Shown piece by piece: positions 48,528 through 55,914 of a stretch of DNA of 64,000 nucleotides. The notes beneath the pieces are model-generated. The model made no database searches and was not told the DNA's origin. It saw only the letters and a list, made by a program, of their open reading frames with translations. This DNA comes from CAWCGU01 sp963795195. GTDB lineage: Bacteria > Actinomycetota > Thermoleophilia > Solirubrobacterales > 70-9. The DNA lies in contig CAWCGU010000006.1 in assembly GCA_963795195.1 (NCBI GenBank), forward strand, positions 992,001 to 1,056,000, in the 5' to 3' direction. The translations under genes and the position numbers were made by a program. How positions within the stretch are numbered: the stretch's first letter is position 1; every line of letters begins with the position of its first letter.

Positions 48528-49469
48528 ATGCCCGAACGATGGCCCCTGAGCCCACACAGCCTGGCTCAAAAGGCCATCGTTCGGGTGGTAGCGCTGGCCG
48601 AAGCGCAGTGGGGTGTGATCAGCCGTGCTCAGCTTCTCGATGCAGGCCTTTCGGGCACCACCGTCGACAACTGGCTGGCGGCGGGAAGGCTGCACCGGGT
48701 CCTTCCGGCCGTCTATGCCTTGGGGCACGGCCGACTGAGCACCAAGGGCAGGCTCATGGCGGCACTGCTCTACGCCGGTCCGGGCGCAGTCATCAGCCAC
48801 ACCACAGCTGCATGGTGGTGGGAAATCTGGGAGACCGAGCCACAGGTAATCCACGTGAGCACGCCGAGGAAGTGCGCCTCTGTCGGCTGGGTAAGGGTGC
48901 ACGCCCGACGCAACGTCGACTCGGTGATCGAGAGGCAGTTCCCGGTCACCTCCGTTGCCCAGACGCTGCTCGACATTGGATCGCTGGTCGGGATTGACTC
49001 TCTGCGGCGGGCGATCATCGAGACCGATCACCTGGAGCTTCTGGACCAGCGAGACCTCGAGCGCAGCCTGGGTCGCGGCAAGCCTGGCAGCGCCCGGCTC
49101 CGCGCCGCACTCGAGCTTCACTTTCCGCAGCTCGCCAGCACGCGCAGTGCGCTCGAGCAGCGGTTCCTCGAGCTTTGCCGAAGCGCCGATCTCCCGCTCC
49201 CTGACGTCAACGTCCGCCTCGAAGGCTTCCTGGTCGATGCCGTCTGGCGTGGTGCCCGCCTGGTTGTCGAGCTCGACGGGATGCGTGACCACGCGAAGCC
49301 TGCGGCTATCGAGCGCGACCGTCGACGTGACCTTGCGCTCCGCACGGCGGGCTTCCTGGTGCTCCGCTACACCTGGCAACAGGTCACGGCCCAGCGTCAC
49401 CTCGTCGTAGCCGATCTCCGCGCCCGTCTCCACGAACGATGTCCCGATTGCCCAGACGGCCTGGGCTGA
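48528..49469 (+). CDS. AbiEi-type antitoxin-like domain plus DUF559-type C-terminal domain; no partner toxin
   Basis: 313 residues. The N-terminal third resembles the AbiEi antitoxin winged helix (VALAEAQWGVISRAQLLDAG, then NWLAAGRLHRVLPAVYALGH and YAGPGAVISHTTAAWWW). The C-terminal region (DVNVRLEGFLVDAVWRGARL, VVELDGMRDHA, ERDRRRDLALRTAGFLVLRY) resembles DUF559, a restriction-endonuclease-like fold also seen in Vsr-type nucleases. No AbiEii-like nucleotidyltransferase toxin is next to it. The ATG at 48528 is inside a CATGGGCCCATG palindrome. Two homologous 55-bp imperfect palindromes lie at codon 2 and around the stop codon, exactly 900 bp apart. Function unknown; domain assignment is by pattern only. 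Confidence 0.72.
   Translation: MPERWPLSPHSLAQKAIVRVVALAEAQWGVISRAQLLDAGLSGTTVDNWLAAGRLHRVLPAVYALGHGRLSTKGRLMAALLYAGPGAVISHTTAAWWWEIWETEPQVIHVSTPRKCASVGWVRVHARRNVDSVIERQFPVTSVAQTLLDIGSLVGIDSLRRAIIETDHLELLDQRDLERSLGRGKPGSARLRAALELHFPQLASTRSALEQRFLELCRSADLPLPDVNVRLEGFLVDAVWRGARLVVELDGMRDHAKPAAIERDRRRDLALRTAGFLVLRYTWQQVTAQRHLVVADLRARLHERCPDCPDGLG
48531..48585. repeat. 55-bp palindromic repeat, left copy
   Basis: Perfect 14-bp arms CCCGAACGATGGCC and GGCCATCGTTCGGG flank a 27-base centre. It occupies codons 2 to 19 of the AbiEi/DUF559 gene. It is related to the right copy at 49431-49485 (41 of 55 positions identical without gaps). It could be an operator for the protein's own winged helix or the footprint of a mobile or duplicated element. 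Confidence 0.75.
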
Positions 49470-49485
49470 ACGGCCATTGTTCGGG
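49431..49485. repeat. 55-bp palindromic repeat, right copy
   Basis: Arms CACGAACGATGTCC and GGCCATTGTTCGGG pair at 11 of 14 positions. The copy covers the last 12 codons, the TGA stop and 16 bases beyond. It lies in the same orientation as the left copy and has the same length. The outer arms are better kept than the centre (matches 9/10 and 5/5 at the ends, 5-8/10 in the middle). Confidence 0.72.
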
Positions 49486-49526
49486 GGGCGCTGCTCGTCA
49501 TGTAGGCGGCCAGTATTCGCATTGGT

Positions 49527-50081
49527 CTAGTTCCTTTCTTCGCCGAGGATCGCGCAGGTTGACGTTCCGTGGGCGAGCAGCTTTCCGGTCTCCACGGCCA
49601 CCAGGCGGGCCTGAGCCGTGGCCTGGGTGCGGCCGCGGTGCAGCACCTCGGCCTCGGCGCGAACCGCGCCGGTCTGCGGCGTTATCGGGCGCACCAGCTT
49701 GATCTCTAGGGTGAGCGTTCCGTAGCCGACCCCGGCGGGCAGCGTCGTGTGCACCGCGCAGCCCATCGCCGAGTCGAGGATCGTCGCCGCGTAGCCGCCG
49801 TGGACGCCGCCCATCGGGTTGGTGTGCTCCTCGCCGGGGTGGCCCTGGAAGACAGCACGCCCCGGCTCGACCTCGACGGGCTGGAGGTTCATCAGCACCC
49901 CCATCGGGGGCGGAGGCAACTCGCCGGCGCCGATCGCTTGGAGGTACTCCAGTCCGGGCATCGCCGCGCCCTCCATCGCTGTCGGGCGCGGGTCCTGCCA
50001 GACGACCTCGCGGCGGCGGGTAGCCTCAGGGATGCGCTCGGCGAAGGCGAGCGCGGAGGTGACTGCAGTGCCCGCGCTCAT
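49527..50081 (-). CDS. PaaI-family hotdog thioesterase
   Basis: 184 residues. The hotdog core has HTNPMGGVHGGYAATILDSA with the HGG and catalytic Asp region typical of PaaI/YdiI-type acyl-CoA thioesterases, then YGTLTLEIKLVRPITPQTGA and GRTQATAQARLVAVETGKLL. An extra 60-residue N-terminus (AFAERIPEATRRREVVWQDP) comes first, as in some actinobacterial members. Its ATG overlaps the stop of the 51-codon upstream gene as ATGA. Probably releases an aromatic or fatty acyl-CoA; regulated with the neighbouring HxlR gene, by inference. Confidence 0.85.
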   Translation of the reverse strand: MSAGTAVTSALAFAERIPEATRRREVVWQDPRPTAMEGAAMPGLEYLQAIGAGELPPPPMGVLMNLQPVEVEPGRAVFQGHPGEEHTNPMGGVHGGYAATILDSAMGCAVHTTLPAGVGYGTLTLEIKLVRPITPQTGAVRAEAEVLHRGRTQATAQARLVAVETGKLLAHGTSTCAILGEERN

Positions 50082-50233
50082 TTCCGTCGCCGCCGGGAGC
50101 CGGCCACCGGGTACCGGAGGTCGGCGAGGATCTCCTCGTTGGTGATCTCGATGCGAAGGGTTCCGCCGAACGCTGACGGAGCCGTCCAGTTGCGCCGAGC
50201 CTGCGGTTCGTCATTTCTGCTCTTGATGGTCAT
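50078..50233 (-). CDS. 51-residue protein translationally coupled to the thioesterase
   Basis: An ORF of 51 codons, below common length cut-offs. It starts MTIKSRNDEPQARRNW and has a hydrophobic middle (TAPSAFGGTLRIEITNEEIL) and a basic end (GSRRRRK). Shine-Dalgarno GAGGAGGG lies about seven bases before the ATG. The stop TGA overlaps the thioesterase ATG (ATGA), and codon usage is high-GC3. It is the first gene downstream of the HxlR-flanked promoter region. No family recognised. A role as a partner or a leader for coupled translation is possible. Confidence 0.6.
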   Translation of the reverse strand: MTIKSRNDEPQARRNWTAPSAFGGTLRIEITNEEILADLRYPVAGSRRRRK

Positions 50234-50250
50234 CTCGACCCTCCTCGGTC

Positions 50251-50302
50251 GGATAGTTGCTTGACGAAACGCACCGTACCACGGTTAGTTGCTTCATACA
50301 AC
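50251..50302. promoter_or_regulatory. Paired direct repeats in the HxlR/thioesterase divergent region
   Basis: Two 20-base copies starting at 50251 and 50283 share TAGTTGCTT and 15 of 20 bases, 32 bp apart (about three turns). The second contains an inverted repeat GTTG-N7-CAAC. They lie between the divergent starts at 50233 and 50327, the expected position for HxlR binding. The surrounding region is more AT-rich than the genes. Confidence 0.5.
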
Positions 50303-50326
50303 GGAGTGTGCAACAATCACACAACG

Positions 50327-50824
50327 ATGCTGGGCCGCGATTACGACCAGGCGTGCTCGATTGCACGCACACTCGAGCTGATCGGCGAGCGCTGGACGCT
50401 GCTCGTGATCCGCGACGTCTTCAACGGCAAGCGCCGCTTCGAGCAGATCCAGGGCAATTTGGGCGTCGCCCGCAACGTGCTCACCAACAGGCTCGAGCGG
50501 CTGGTCGCCGAGGAGATCCTCGAGCGCCGGGCCTACCAGGAGCGTCCCCCCCGCTACGAGTACTTCCTGACCGAGAAGGGCATCGACCTCTGGCCGACGC
50601 TGGTGGCGATGCTGACCTGGGGGGACAAGCACCTCGCCGACTCGTGCGGACCGCCGATGGTGATTGTGCACAAGCAGTGTGGCGGGATTGTCAACGACCG
50701 CCGCATCTGCACGGACTGCGGTGAGCTCCTCGAAGCCCGCGACGCCCGCGCGATACTCGGCCCCGGCGCGCCCGAGGACTGGCCCGGTGAGCGCTACGCA
50801 GTGGTCGTGGCCGGCGCCGGCTGA
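50327..50824 (+). CDS. HxlR-family winged-helix transcriptional regulator with C-terminal Cys motif
   Basis: 165 residues. The HxlR wHTH: CSIARTLELIGERWTLLVIR, then FNGKRRFEQIQGNLGVARNV, LTNRLERLVAEEILERRAY and PRYEYFLTEKGIDLWPTLVA. After residue 100 a tail HKQCGGIVNDRRICTDCGEL contains three Cys that could bind metal or sense redox. ATG at 50327; the upstream in-frame extension is not typical. Divergent from the 51-aa gene and thioesterase, which it likely regulates, probably responding to an aromatic or electrophilic compound. Confidence 0.85.
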   Translation: MLGRDYDQACSIARTLELIGERWTLLVIRDVFNGKRRFEQIQGNLGVARNVLTNRLERLVAEEILERRAYQERPPRYEYFLTEKGIDLWPTLVAMLTWGDKHLADSCGPPMVIVHKQCGGIVNDRRICTDCGELLEARDARAILGPGAPEDWPGERYAVVVAGAG

Positions 50825-50868
50825 GACGGCGCCAAGCTCCGGTCCCACCCTTCCCGTGTTGGCAGCGA

Positions 50869-52245
50869 ATGGGTAGGTGGCATTTGACAGCTAGAACCCC
50901 CAATTCGATGGGACGGCTCGCGGTCTGTCTCTTGGCGCTCGGCGCAGTCGCCGTCGCCGTCGCCCTGCTTACGGGAGGCGCCGGGTCCGGCGCCAGCGGC
51001 CAGCAGCGACCGCCGAACGTGGTCTTGATCGTCGCCGACGACCAGGCGATCGGGACCGAAGAGCGAATGCCGTTCTTGAGCGGCCTGCCCGGCGCGACTG
51101 ATTTCACCGCTTACTTCGACAACAACCCGCTCTGCTGTCCGACCCGCACGACCCTGCTGACCGGGCTCTACTCCCATCACACCGGCATCGTCAACAACGA
51201 CGTCGCCCGGCGCTTCGACGATTCCTCGACGCTGGCGACCTGGCTCGACTCAAGCGGCTACGAGACGGCGCTGATCGGCAAGTACCTGAACCTCTATCCG
51301 TGGAACCGCGCCGACTTCGTCCCGCCGGGCTGGGACCGCTGGCTGACGTTTGCGAGAGGCAGCGAGGGCTACTACGACTACACGCTCACCGACGGCAAGC
51401 GCAGGAGGCACTACGGGAACCGGCCCTCCGACTACTCAACGGCCGTGCTGACCTCACGGGCGCGCGAGTTCGTCGAGTCCTCCGAGGCGCCGTTCTTCCT
51501 CTACTTCAGCCCCTACGGCCCGCACTCGCCCCGCACCCCGGCACCGGGCGACCAGGGCGCATTTCGCAATGCCCGCGTGAACCTGCCGCCGAACTTCAAT
51601 CGCGCCGCGGCCGGGGGGCCGCGCTACTGGAGGAACCTGCCGAGCGTCAGCAAGAGCGAGGCTCGTGAGCTGACCCGTGGCCAGTGGGCGACCCTGCAGT
51701 CGATGGACGACGCGGTCAAGAGCCTGGTCGGCGCGCTCGAGGGCGCCGGCGAGCTCGACAACACGGTCGTCGTCTACCTCTCCGACAATGGCTACGCGTT
51801 CGGCTCCCATCGCAACACGCAGAAGGACTGCCCATACGAGGAGTGCATCCATCTGCCGTTGATCGTCAGCCTCCCAGACTCCGAGGCGCCGGCCTCGATC
51901 GACGCGCTGGTTTCGAGCATCGACGTCGCCCCGACCATCGCCGACCTGACCGGTACCGCGATCCCCGACCCCGTCGACGGCACGAGCCTGGTGCCATTGC
52001 TGACGGGCGAGGCCGACTCGCTGGACCGCGCGGTGCTGCTTCAGCATGTCTTCTACGAGGGCACCGCGCCGAGCTTCTGGGGAATCCGCACCGAGGACTG
52101 GATGTACGCCCGTTACAAGACCGGCGAGGTCGAGCTCTACGACCTCTCGCGGGATCCCTACGAACTGCGCAACCTCGCCGCCATTCCCCGCTATCGCGAG
52201 CAACGCGACGCGCTCGCCGCCGAACTTGCCGGGCTGCGCCGCTGA
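50869..52245 (+). CDS. Secreted sulfatase, third and divergent copy
   Basis: 458 residues. N-terminal membrane segment (VCLLALGAVAVAVALLTGG), metal loop VADDQA, and the formylglycine motif CCPTR (Cys89, NNPLCCPTRTTLLTGLYSHH). The second metal loop is SDNGYAFGSHRNTQKDC, then a Cys pair (DCPYEECIH). Only distantly like the tandem pair at 4.9-8.1 kb. It may start at ATG 50869 or 50908; the first gives a longer basic signal start. It is followed 24 bp later by an acyl-CoA dehydrogenase, same strand. The substrate is unknown, and formylglycine-generating enzyme is not in the window. Confidence 0.85.
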   Translation: MGRWHLTARTPNSMGRLAVCLLALGAVAVAVALLTGGAGSGASGQQRPPNVVLIVADDQAIGTEERMPFLSGLPGATDFTAYFDNNPLCCPTRTTLLTGLYSHHTGIVNNDVARRFDDSSTLATWLDSSGYETALIGKYLNLYPWNRADFVPPGWDRWLTFARGSEGYYDYTLTDGKRRRHYGNRPSDYSTAVLTSRAREFVESSEAPFFLYFSPYGPHSPRTPAPGDQGAFRNARVNLPPNFNRAAAGGPRYWRNLPSVSKSEARELTRGQWATLQSMDDAVKSLVGALEGAGELDNTVVVYLSDNGYAFGSHRNTQKDCPYEECIHLPLIVSLPDSEAPASIDALVSSIDVAPTIADLTGTAIPDPVDGTSLVPLLTGEADSLDRAVLLQHVFYEGTAPSFWGIRTEDWMYARYKTGEVELYDLSRDPYELRNLAAIPRYREQRDALAAELAGLRR

Positions 52246-52269
52246 TCGCCCCATAGGATCTTCCTCCCC

Positions 52270-53415
52270 ATGGACTTCGATTTCACAAATGAGCAGAAGC
52301 TGCTGCGCGAGACCGTGCGCGACTTCGCCCGCGCCGAAATTGCGCCCGTCGCCGAGGAGCTCGATCGCACCAAGAGCTTTCCGTACGAGTTGGTCTCCAG
52401 AATGGGTGAGCTCGGGCTGATGGGCATCCCCTTCCCGGAGGATCTCGGTGGCGGCGGAGCCGACTCGCTCACCTACGCCATCGCCGTCGAGGAACTGGCA
52501 AGGATCGACTCCTCGGTGGCGATCACGATGGCCGCCAACACCTCGCTTGGAACGATGCCGATCTACAACTGGGGAACCGACGAACAGAAGGCCGAGTGGA
52601 TGCCCGAGCTCACCTCGGGCCGCAAGCTCGCGGCCTTCGGTCTGACCGAGCCGGACGCGGGATCAGATGCAGGCGCCACCCGCACGACGGCCAAGCTCGA
52701 GGACGGCGAGTGGGTAATCAACGGCGCCAAGCAGTTCATCACCAACTCCGGCACGGACATCTCGGGTTGCGTGACGATCACCGCTGTCACCGGTGAGGTC
52801 AACGGCGGGCGCGAGATCTCGAACATCATCGTCCCCAACGGCACACCCGGCTACGTGGTTGGCGAGGCCTACCGCAAGATGGGCTGGAATGCGTCCGACA
52901 CGCGGCCGCTCAGTTTCGATGACTGCAGGGTGCCTGAGGCGAACCTGCTCGGGCGACGCGGCGAGGGCTTCAAGCAGTTCCTGCAGATCCTCGACGGAGG
53001 CCGCATCGGGGTTGCCGCAATGGGCCTGGGGCTGGCCCAGGGGGCGCTGGACGAGGCAATCGCCTACGCCAAGGAGCGCAGGGCGTTCGGCCAGCCGATC
53101 TCGAAATTCCAGGCGATCCAGGGCAAGATCGCCGACATTTCAACGGAACTGGAGGCGGCGCGACTGCTGACCTACAAAGCGGCAGCCCTCAAGGACCGCG
53201 GCGAGAACTTCACCCTGACCGCCGCCCAGGCGAAACTGAAAACCGGAAGGCTGGCCGTACGCGCCGCCGAAGAGGCCGTCCAGATCCACGGCGGCTACGG
53301 CTTCATCGAGGAGTACCCCGTCTGCCGTTTCTACCGTGACGCGAAGATCCTCACGATCGGCGAGGGCACGGACGAGGTCCAGCAGATGGTGATCGCCCGC
53401 GCGCTCGGCTGCTAG
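52270..53415 (+). CDS. Acyl-CoA dehydrogenase
   Basis: 381 residues, FAD-dependent. It begins MDFDFTNEQKLLRETVRDFA, has the flavin/substrate region AFGLTEPDAGSDAGATRTTA and QFITNSGTDISGCVTITAV, and ends with the conserved GGYGFIEEYPVCRFYRDAKI and the catalytic base Glu in TIGEGTDEVQQMVIARALG (GEGT where short-chain members have YEGT). It transfers electrons to EtfAB (29.1-27.1 kb). Its chain-length class is not clear. A large nested hairpin follows the stop. Confidence 0.93.
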   Translation: MDFDFTNEQKLLRETVRDFARAEIAPVAEELDRTKSFPYELVSRMGELGLMGIPFPEDLGGGGADSLTYAIAVEELARIDSSVAITMAANTSLGTMPIYNWGTDEQKAEWMPELTSGRKLAAFGLTEPDAGSDAGATRTTAKLEDGEWVINGAKQFITNSGTDISGCVTITAVTGEVNGGREISNIIVPNGTPGYVVGEAYRKMGWNASDTRPLSFDDCRVPEANLLGRRGEGFKQFLQILDGGRIGVAAMGLGLAQGALDEAIAYAKERRAFGQPISKFQAIQGKIADISTELEAARLLTYKAAALKDRGENFTLTAAQAKLKTGRLAVRAAEEAVQIHGGYGFIEEYPVCRFYRDAKILTIGEGTDEVQQMVIARALGC

Positions 53416-53419
53416 TAGA

Positions 53420-53470
53420 GGGGTCGACTTTTCCCGCATTTTCCGGAATCCGGAGACGCGGGGCGACCCC
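53420..53470 (+). terminator. Nested three-stem inverted repeat after the acyl-CoA dehydrogenase
   Basis: GGGGTCG (53420-53426) pairs with CGACCCC (53464-53470); inside, CCCGC (53433-53437) pairs with GCGGG (53458-53462); innermost, TCCGG pairs with CCGGA around AAT. This makes a 51-base structure starting 5 bp after the stop. It is the clearest terminator-like signal in the window, though without a U-run. Confidence 0.55.
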
Positions 53471-53477
53471 GGAGGGA

Positions 53478-53729
53478 GTGCCAGCGCCTATGCTCGCGCG
53501 AGCCGTGAGCGCGGGGATGCAAATCGAGAGCGTGCCGCAAGCCGTCAGGCGTCGCCACGAGCTCGCGCGCGCCCTCGACGCGGCCTTCACCGGCTGTGAG
53601 CAATGGACGGTCGTCAGCCGTCGCCGTCGGGGGTCGGGCGCACTGCCCACCGCGACCGGGCCGATCGCCCTGGCTCAGGCGGAACACGCATTGCTCGACG
53701 CAACCCCGCCGCAGCTCGCCCTGCGCTGA
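53478..53729 (+). CDS. Possible small hypothetical protein
   Basis: An open frame of 83 codons in the 331-bp gap between the acyl-CoA dehydrogenase and the convergent PRC-barrel gene, GTG at 53478 with GGAGGGA too near to it (ATG 53490 also possible). It has a charged helix-like stretch (VPQAVRRRHELARALDAA) and no family resemblance. It begins 8 bp after the nested hairpin, so it would have to be transcribed past it. Weakly supported; otherwise the gap holds only the hairpin. Confidence 0.25.
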   Translation: MPAPMLARAVSAGMQIESVPQAVRRRHELARALDAAFTGCEQWTVVSRRRRGSGALPTATGPIALAQAEHALLDATPPQLALR

Positions 53730-53746
53730 GGGCCCCGGTGCGCCGG

Positions 53747-54289
53747 TCAGGAGGCGGAAAGCAGGCTGGCGGTCTCGCTGCCCTGCGCCCGGGTCACAAC
53801 CTTCGCCGCCCGGCCCTGACTGCGCGGGATGCCGAAGAAGGCGCAGAGCGACAGTTCGCCCTCGCGGGTGAACGGCGAACCGGCGTCCACCCGCGGCGCC
53901 GCACGCAACGTGTCGCGGTCAAACGGCACCCAGAGCCGGCCGACTCCCGGGGCCGCCAGAGCGAACGGGACCGCCGAGAAATGGCCGAAGCGGCCCATGC
54001 GCACGAGCAACCAGGCCGGCGACCCGTCGTCCAGGTCGACGATCACTCCTTCAACGCGGCCCACATTGGCGGTGTCGAGGCCGTCGACCTTCCACCCGGT
54101 CCAGGATGCGGCCTCGTCGACGGCGGCGGGCTGGGTCGAAACGGCGGGAGCGTCTGCGTCAAGCGACCAGTCCGACTGAGGCTTGGCGGCCTCAGGCGCT
54201 GCCTCCGGCTCCGGGGCCTCCACGGCGTCCGGATCTGAGTCCTCGGACGGCTCGGTCGGAACCAGCCACTCTGAGTTGACATCAACCAT
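53747..54289 (-). CDS. PRC-barrel-like domain protein
   Basis: 180 residues. The N-terminal 65 residues are acidic, Pro/Ala/Glu-rich and likely disordered. The rest has a barrel-like pattern: WTGWKVDGLDTANVGRVEGV, IVDLDDGSPAWLLVRMGRFG, HFSAVPFALAAPGVGRLWVP and FTREGELSLCAFFGIP. ATG at 54289 shares its bases with the MeaB stop (ATGA), so the two are translated together. PRC barrels occur in RNA processing, photosynthesis and surface proteins; no function can be named. Confidence 0.55.
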   Translation of the reverse strand: MVDVNSEWLVPTEPSEDSDPDAVEAPEPEAAPEAAKPQSDWSLDADAPAVSTQPAAVDEAASWTGWKVDGLDTANVGRVEGVIVDLDDGSPAWLLVRMGRFGHFSAVPFALAAPGVGRLWVPFDRDTLRAAPRVDAGSPFTREGELSLCAFFGIPRSQGRAAKVVTRAQGSETASLLSAS

Positions 54290-55227
54290 CAGGCCTCTTT
54301 TTCTAGCAGCTTGCCCGCGGCACTTGCCGGATCCAGCTCTCTTTTGACCACCCGCGCGAGCAACTCGGCGACTTCCGGGTCGGCCGCGGCACGGGTTTCG
54401 AGCTGCCGTCGCAGCCTTGCTCCCGCGATGCCGAGCACCTCGTTGCGCAAGTTCCTGGCGCGGCGCTGCTCGAGGGTGCCCTCGGCTTCGATGTGCTGTC
54501 CGTGAGCGTTGATCGCGGCGAGCAGCTCGGCCACGCCCTCGTCTCGCACGGCCTCGGTCTGCAGCACAGGGATCTGCCAGCCCTCAGCGGGTCCCAGCGC
54601 GAGCACGTTCTTGACTTCCCTGACCATCGTCTGGGTGAGCGGGTGGTCGGACTTGTTGACGACGATCACATCCGGAATTTCCATCACGCCGGCCTTGAGC
54701 GCCTGGATCGAGTCCCCGGAGCCGGGCATCAGCACAAGCACGATGGTGTCGGCGTGATCCACGATGTCGATTTCCGCCTGCCCCACCCCAACCGTCTCCA
54801 GCAGCACATCGTCGCGTCCGGCTGCATCCATCAGCAGCGAAGCCTGCAGAGCCGCTTCCGAGAGCCCGCCGAGCGCTCCCCGCGATGCCATCGAGCGGAT
54901 GAAGACGCCCGGGTCGAGGTAGTGATCGGAGAGCCGGATTCGGTCGCCGAGCAGGGCGCCCTGCGTGAACGAGCTCGACGGGTCGATCAGCAGCGCCCCG
55001 ACCTTACGGTCGGACTTGCGGAGCTCGGCTGTCAGCGAGCCGACGAGAGTGCTCTTGCCAACGCCGGGCGGGCCGGTGAAGCCGACGATCCGAGCCTTGC
55101 CCGTGACCGGAAAGATCTCCTTGACGAGGTCCCAGCCTGCCTGCTCGCCGTTCTCGATCAGAGTGATTGCGCGTGCCAGAGCCCGCTTGTCGCCACTCTT
55201 CAGCTCTTCGGCGGTGGGGGTTGCCAT
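54289..55227 (-). CDS. meaB: Methylmalonyl-CoA mutase-associated GTPase MeaB (ArgK family)
   Basis: 312 residues. It protects and reloads the cobalamin of the mutase, using GTP. Walker A GFTGPPGVGKSTLVGSL, ALLIDPSSSFTQGALLGDRI, the switch region HADTIVLVLMPGSGDSIQAL, ETVGVGQAEIDIVDHAD, and the base-recognition loop NKSD (usually NKAD). ATG at 55227 gives the usual N-terminus; ATG 55263 would overlap the divergent acyltransferase start at 55254. Its target subunits are at 30.0 and 43.2 kb. The stop overlaps the PRC-barrel gene. Confidence 0.92.
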   Translation of the reverse strand: MATPTAEELKSGDKRALARAITLIENGEQAGWDLVKEIFPVTGKARIVGFTGPPGVGKSTLVGSLTAELRKSDRKVGALLIDPSSSFTQGALLGDRIRLSDHYLDPGVFIRSMASRGALGGLSEAALQASLLMDAAGRDDVLLETVGVGQAEIDIVDHADTIVLVLMPGSGDSIQALKAGVMEIPDVIVVNKSDHPLTQTMVREVKNVLALGPAEGWQIPVLQTEAVRDEGVAELLAAINAHGQHIEAEGTLEQRRARNLRNEVLGIAGARLRRQLETRAAADPEVAELLARVVKRELDPASAAGKLLEKEA

Positions 55228-55253
55228 CGGGCGCGTCAGTCTAGGGTCCGCGG

Positions 55254-55883
55254 ATGAGGCCATTTCGATTTCTGCGCTTTGCCGCCGCCAACGGCATGCT
55301 CAACCACCAGTACGCGCGGCTGCTCTTCCGCTTCGCCTGGCGACGGCTGCTGACGACGTCAGGATGGCGCTGGGAGACCGAGGGGCCGCTGTTCCTCGGA
55401 CGCGGGCTGGAGATCCAGATCGCCAAGCGCGGTCGCGTGCGTTTCGGCCGCTTCGTCTGGATCGGCGACGGGACCAAGATTCGCTGCCACGAGGGCGAGG
55501 TGACCATCGGCCAGAAGACGGTGATGGGCCAGGAGTGCACGATCTCCGCCTACCGCCGCGTGCGCATCGGAGAGCAGTGCGTTATCGCCGACCGGGCAAT
55601 GTTCATCGACTTCGACCACGGCATGGTCGAGGTCGAGCGACCGATCCGCCAGCAGGGCATCTACATGCGCGACGTCGACGTCGGCTCGAATGTCTGGATC
55701 GGCTACGGCGCCTGCGTGCTGCGCGGGGTGCGCATCGGCGACAACGCTGTGATCGGGACGAACGCGGTGGTCACCAGGGACGTGCCGGCAAACGCCGTGG
55801 TGGGCGGAGTCCCCGCGCAGCTGATCCGCATGCGCGAGGCGCCGAAGGAGCTGCGCTGGCCGGATCCGGTCGAGCCGCAGTAA
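55254..55883 (+). CDS. Hexapeptide-repeat (left-handed beta-helix) acyltransferase
   Basis: 209 residues. The beta-helix is seen in repeated [LIV]GxxxxI steps: FVWIGDGTKIRCHEGEVTIG, RVRIGEQCVIADRAMFIDFD, SNVWIGYGACVLRGVRIGDN and AVIGTNAVVTRDVPANAVVG, ending in GGVPAQLIR, the maltose/galactoside-acetyltransferase type end. The catalytic His may be in FDHGMVE. It probably acetylates a sugar of a surface glycan. It starts ATG at 55254, divergent from meaB and followed by the convergent glycosyltransferase gene. Confidence 0.85.
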   Translation: MRPFRFLRFAAANGMLNHQYARLLFRFAWRRLLTTSGWRWETEGPLFLGRGLEIQIAKRGRVRFGRFVWIGDGTKIRCHEGEVTIGQKTVMGQECTISAYRRVRIGEQCVIADRAMFIDFDHGMVEVERPIRQQGIYMRDVDVGSNVWIGYGACVLRGVRIGDNAVIGTNAVVTRDVPANAVVGGVPAQLIRMREAPKELRWPDPVEPQ

Positions 55884-55914
55884 AGCGCCGTTTCGCCGGT
55901 CAGCCCGTCTCGCG

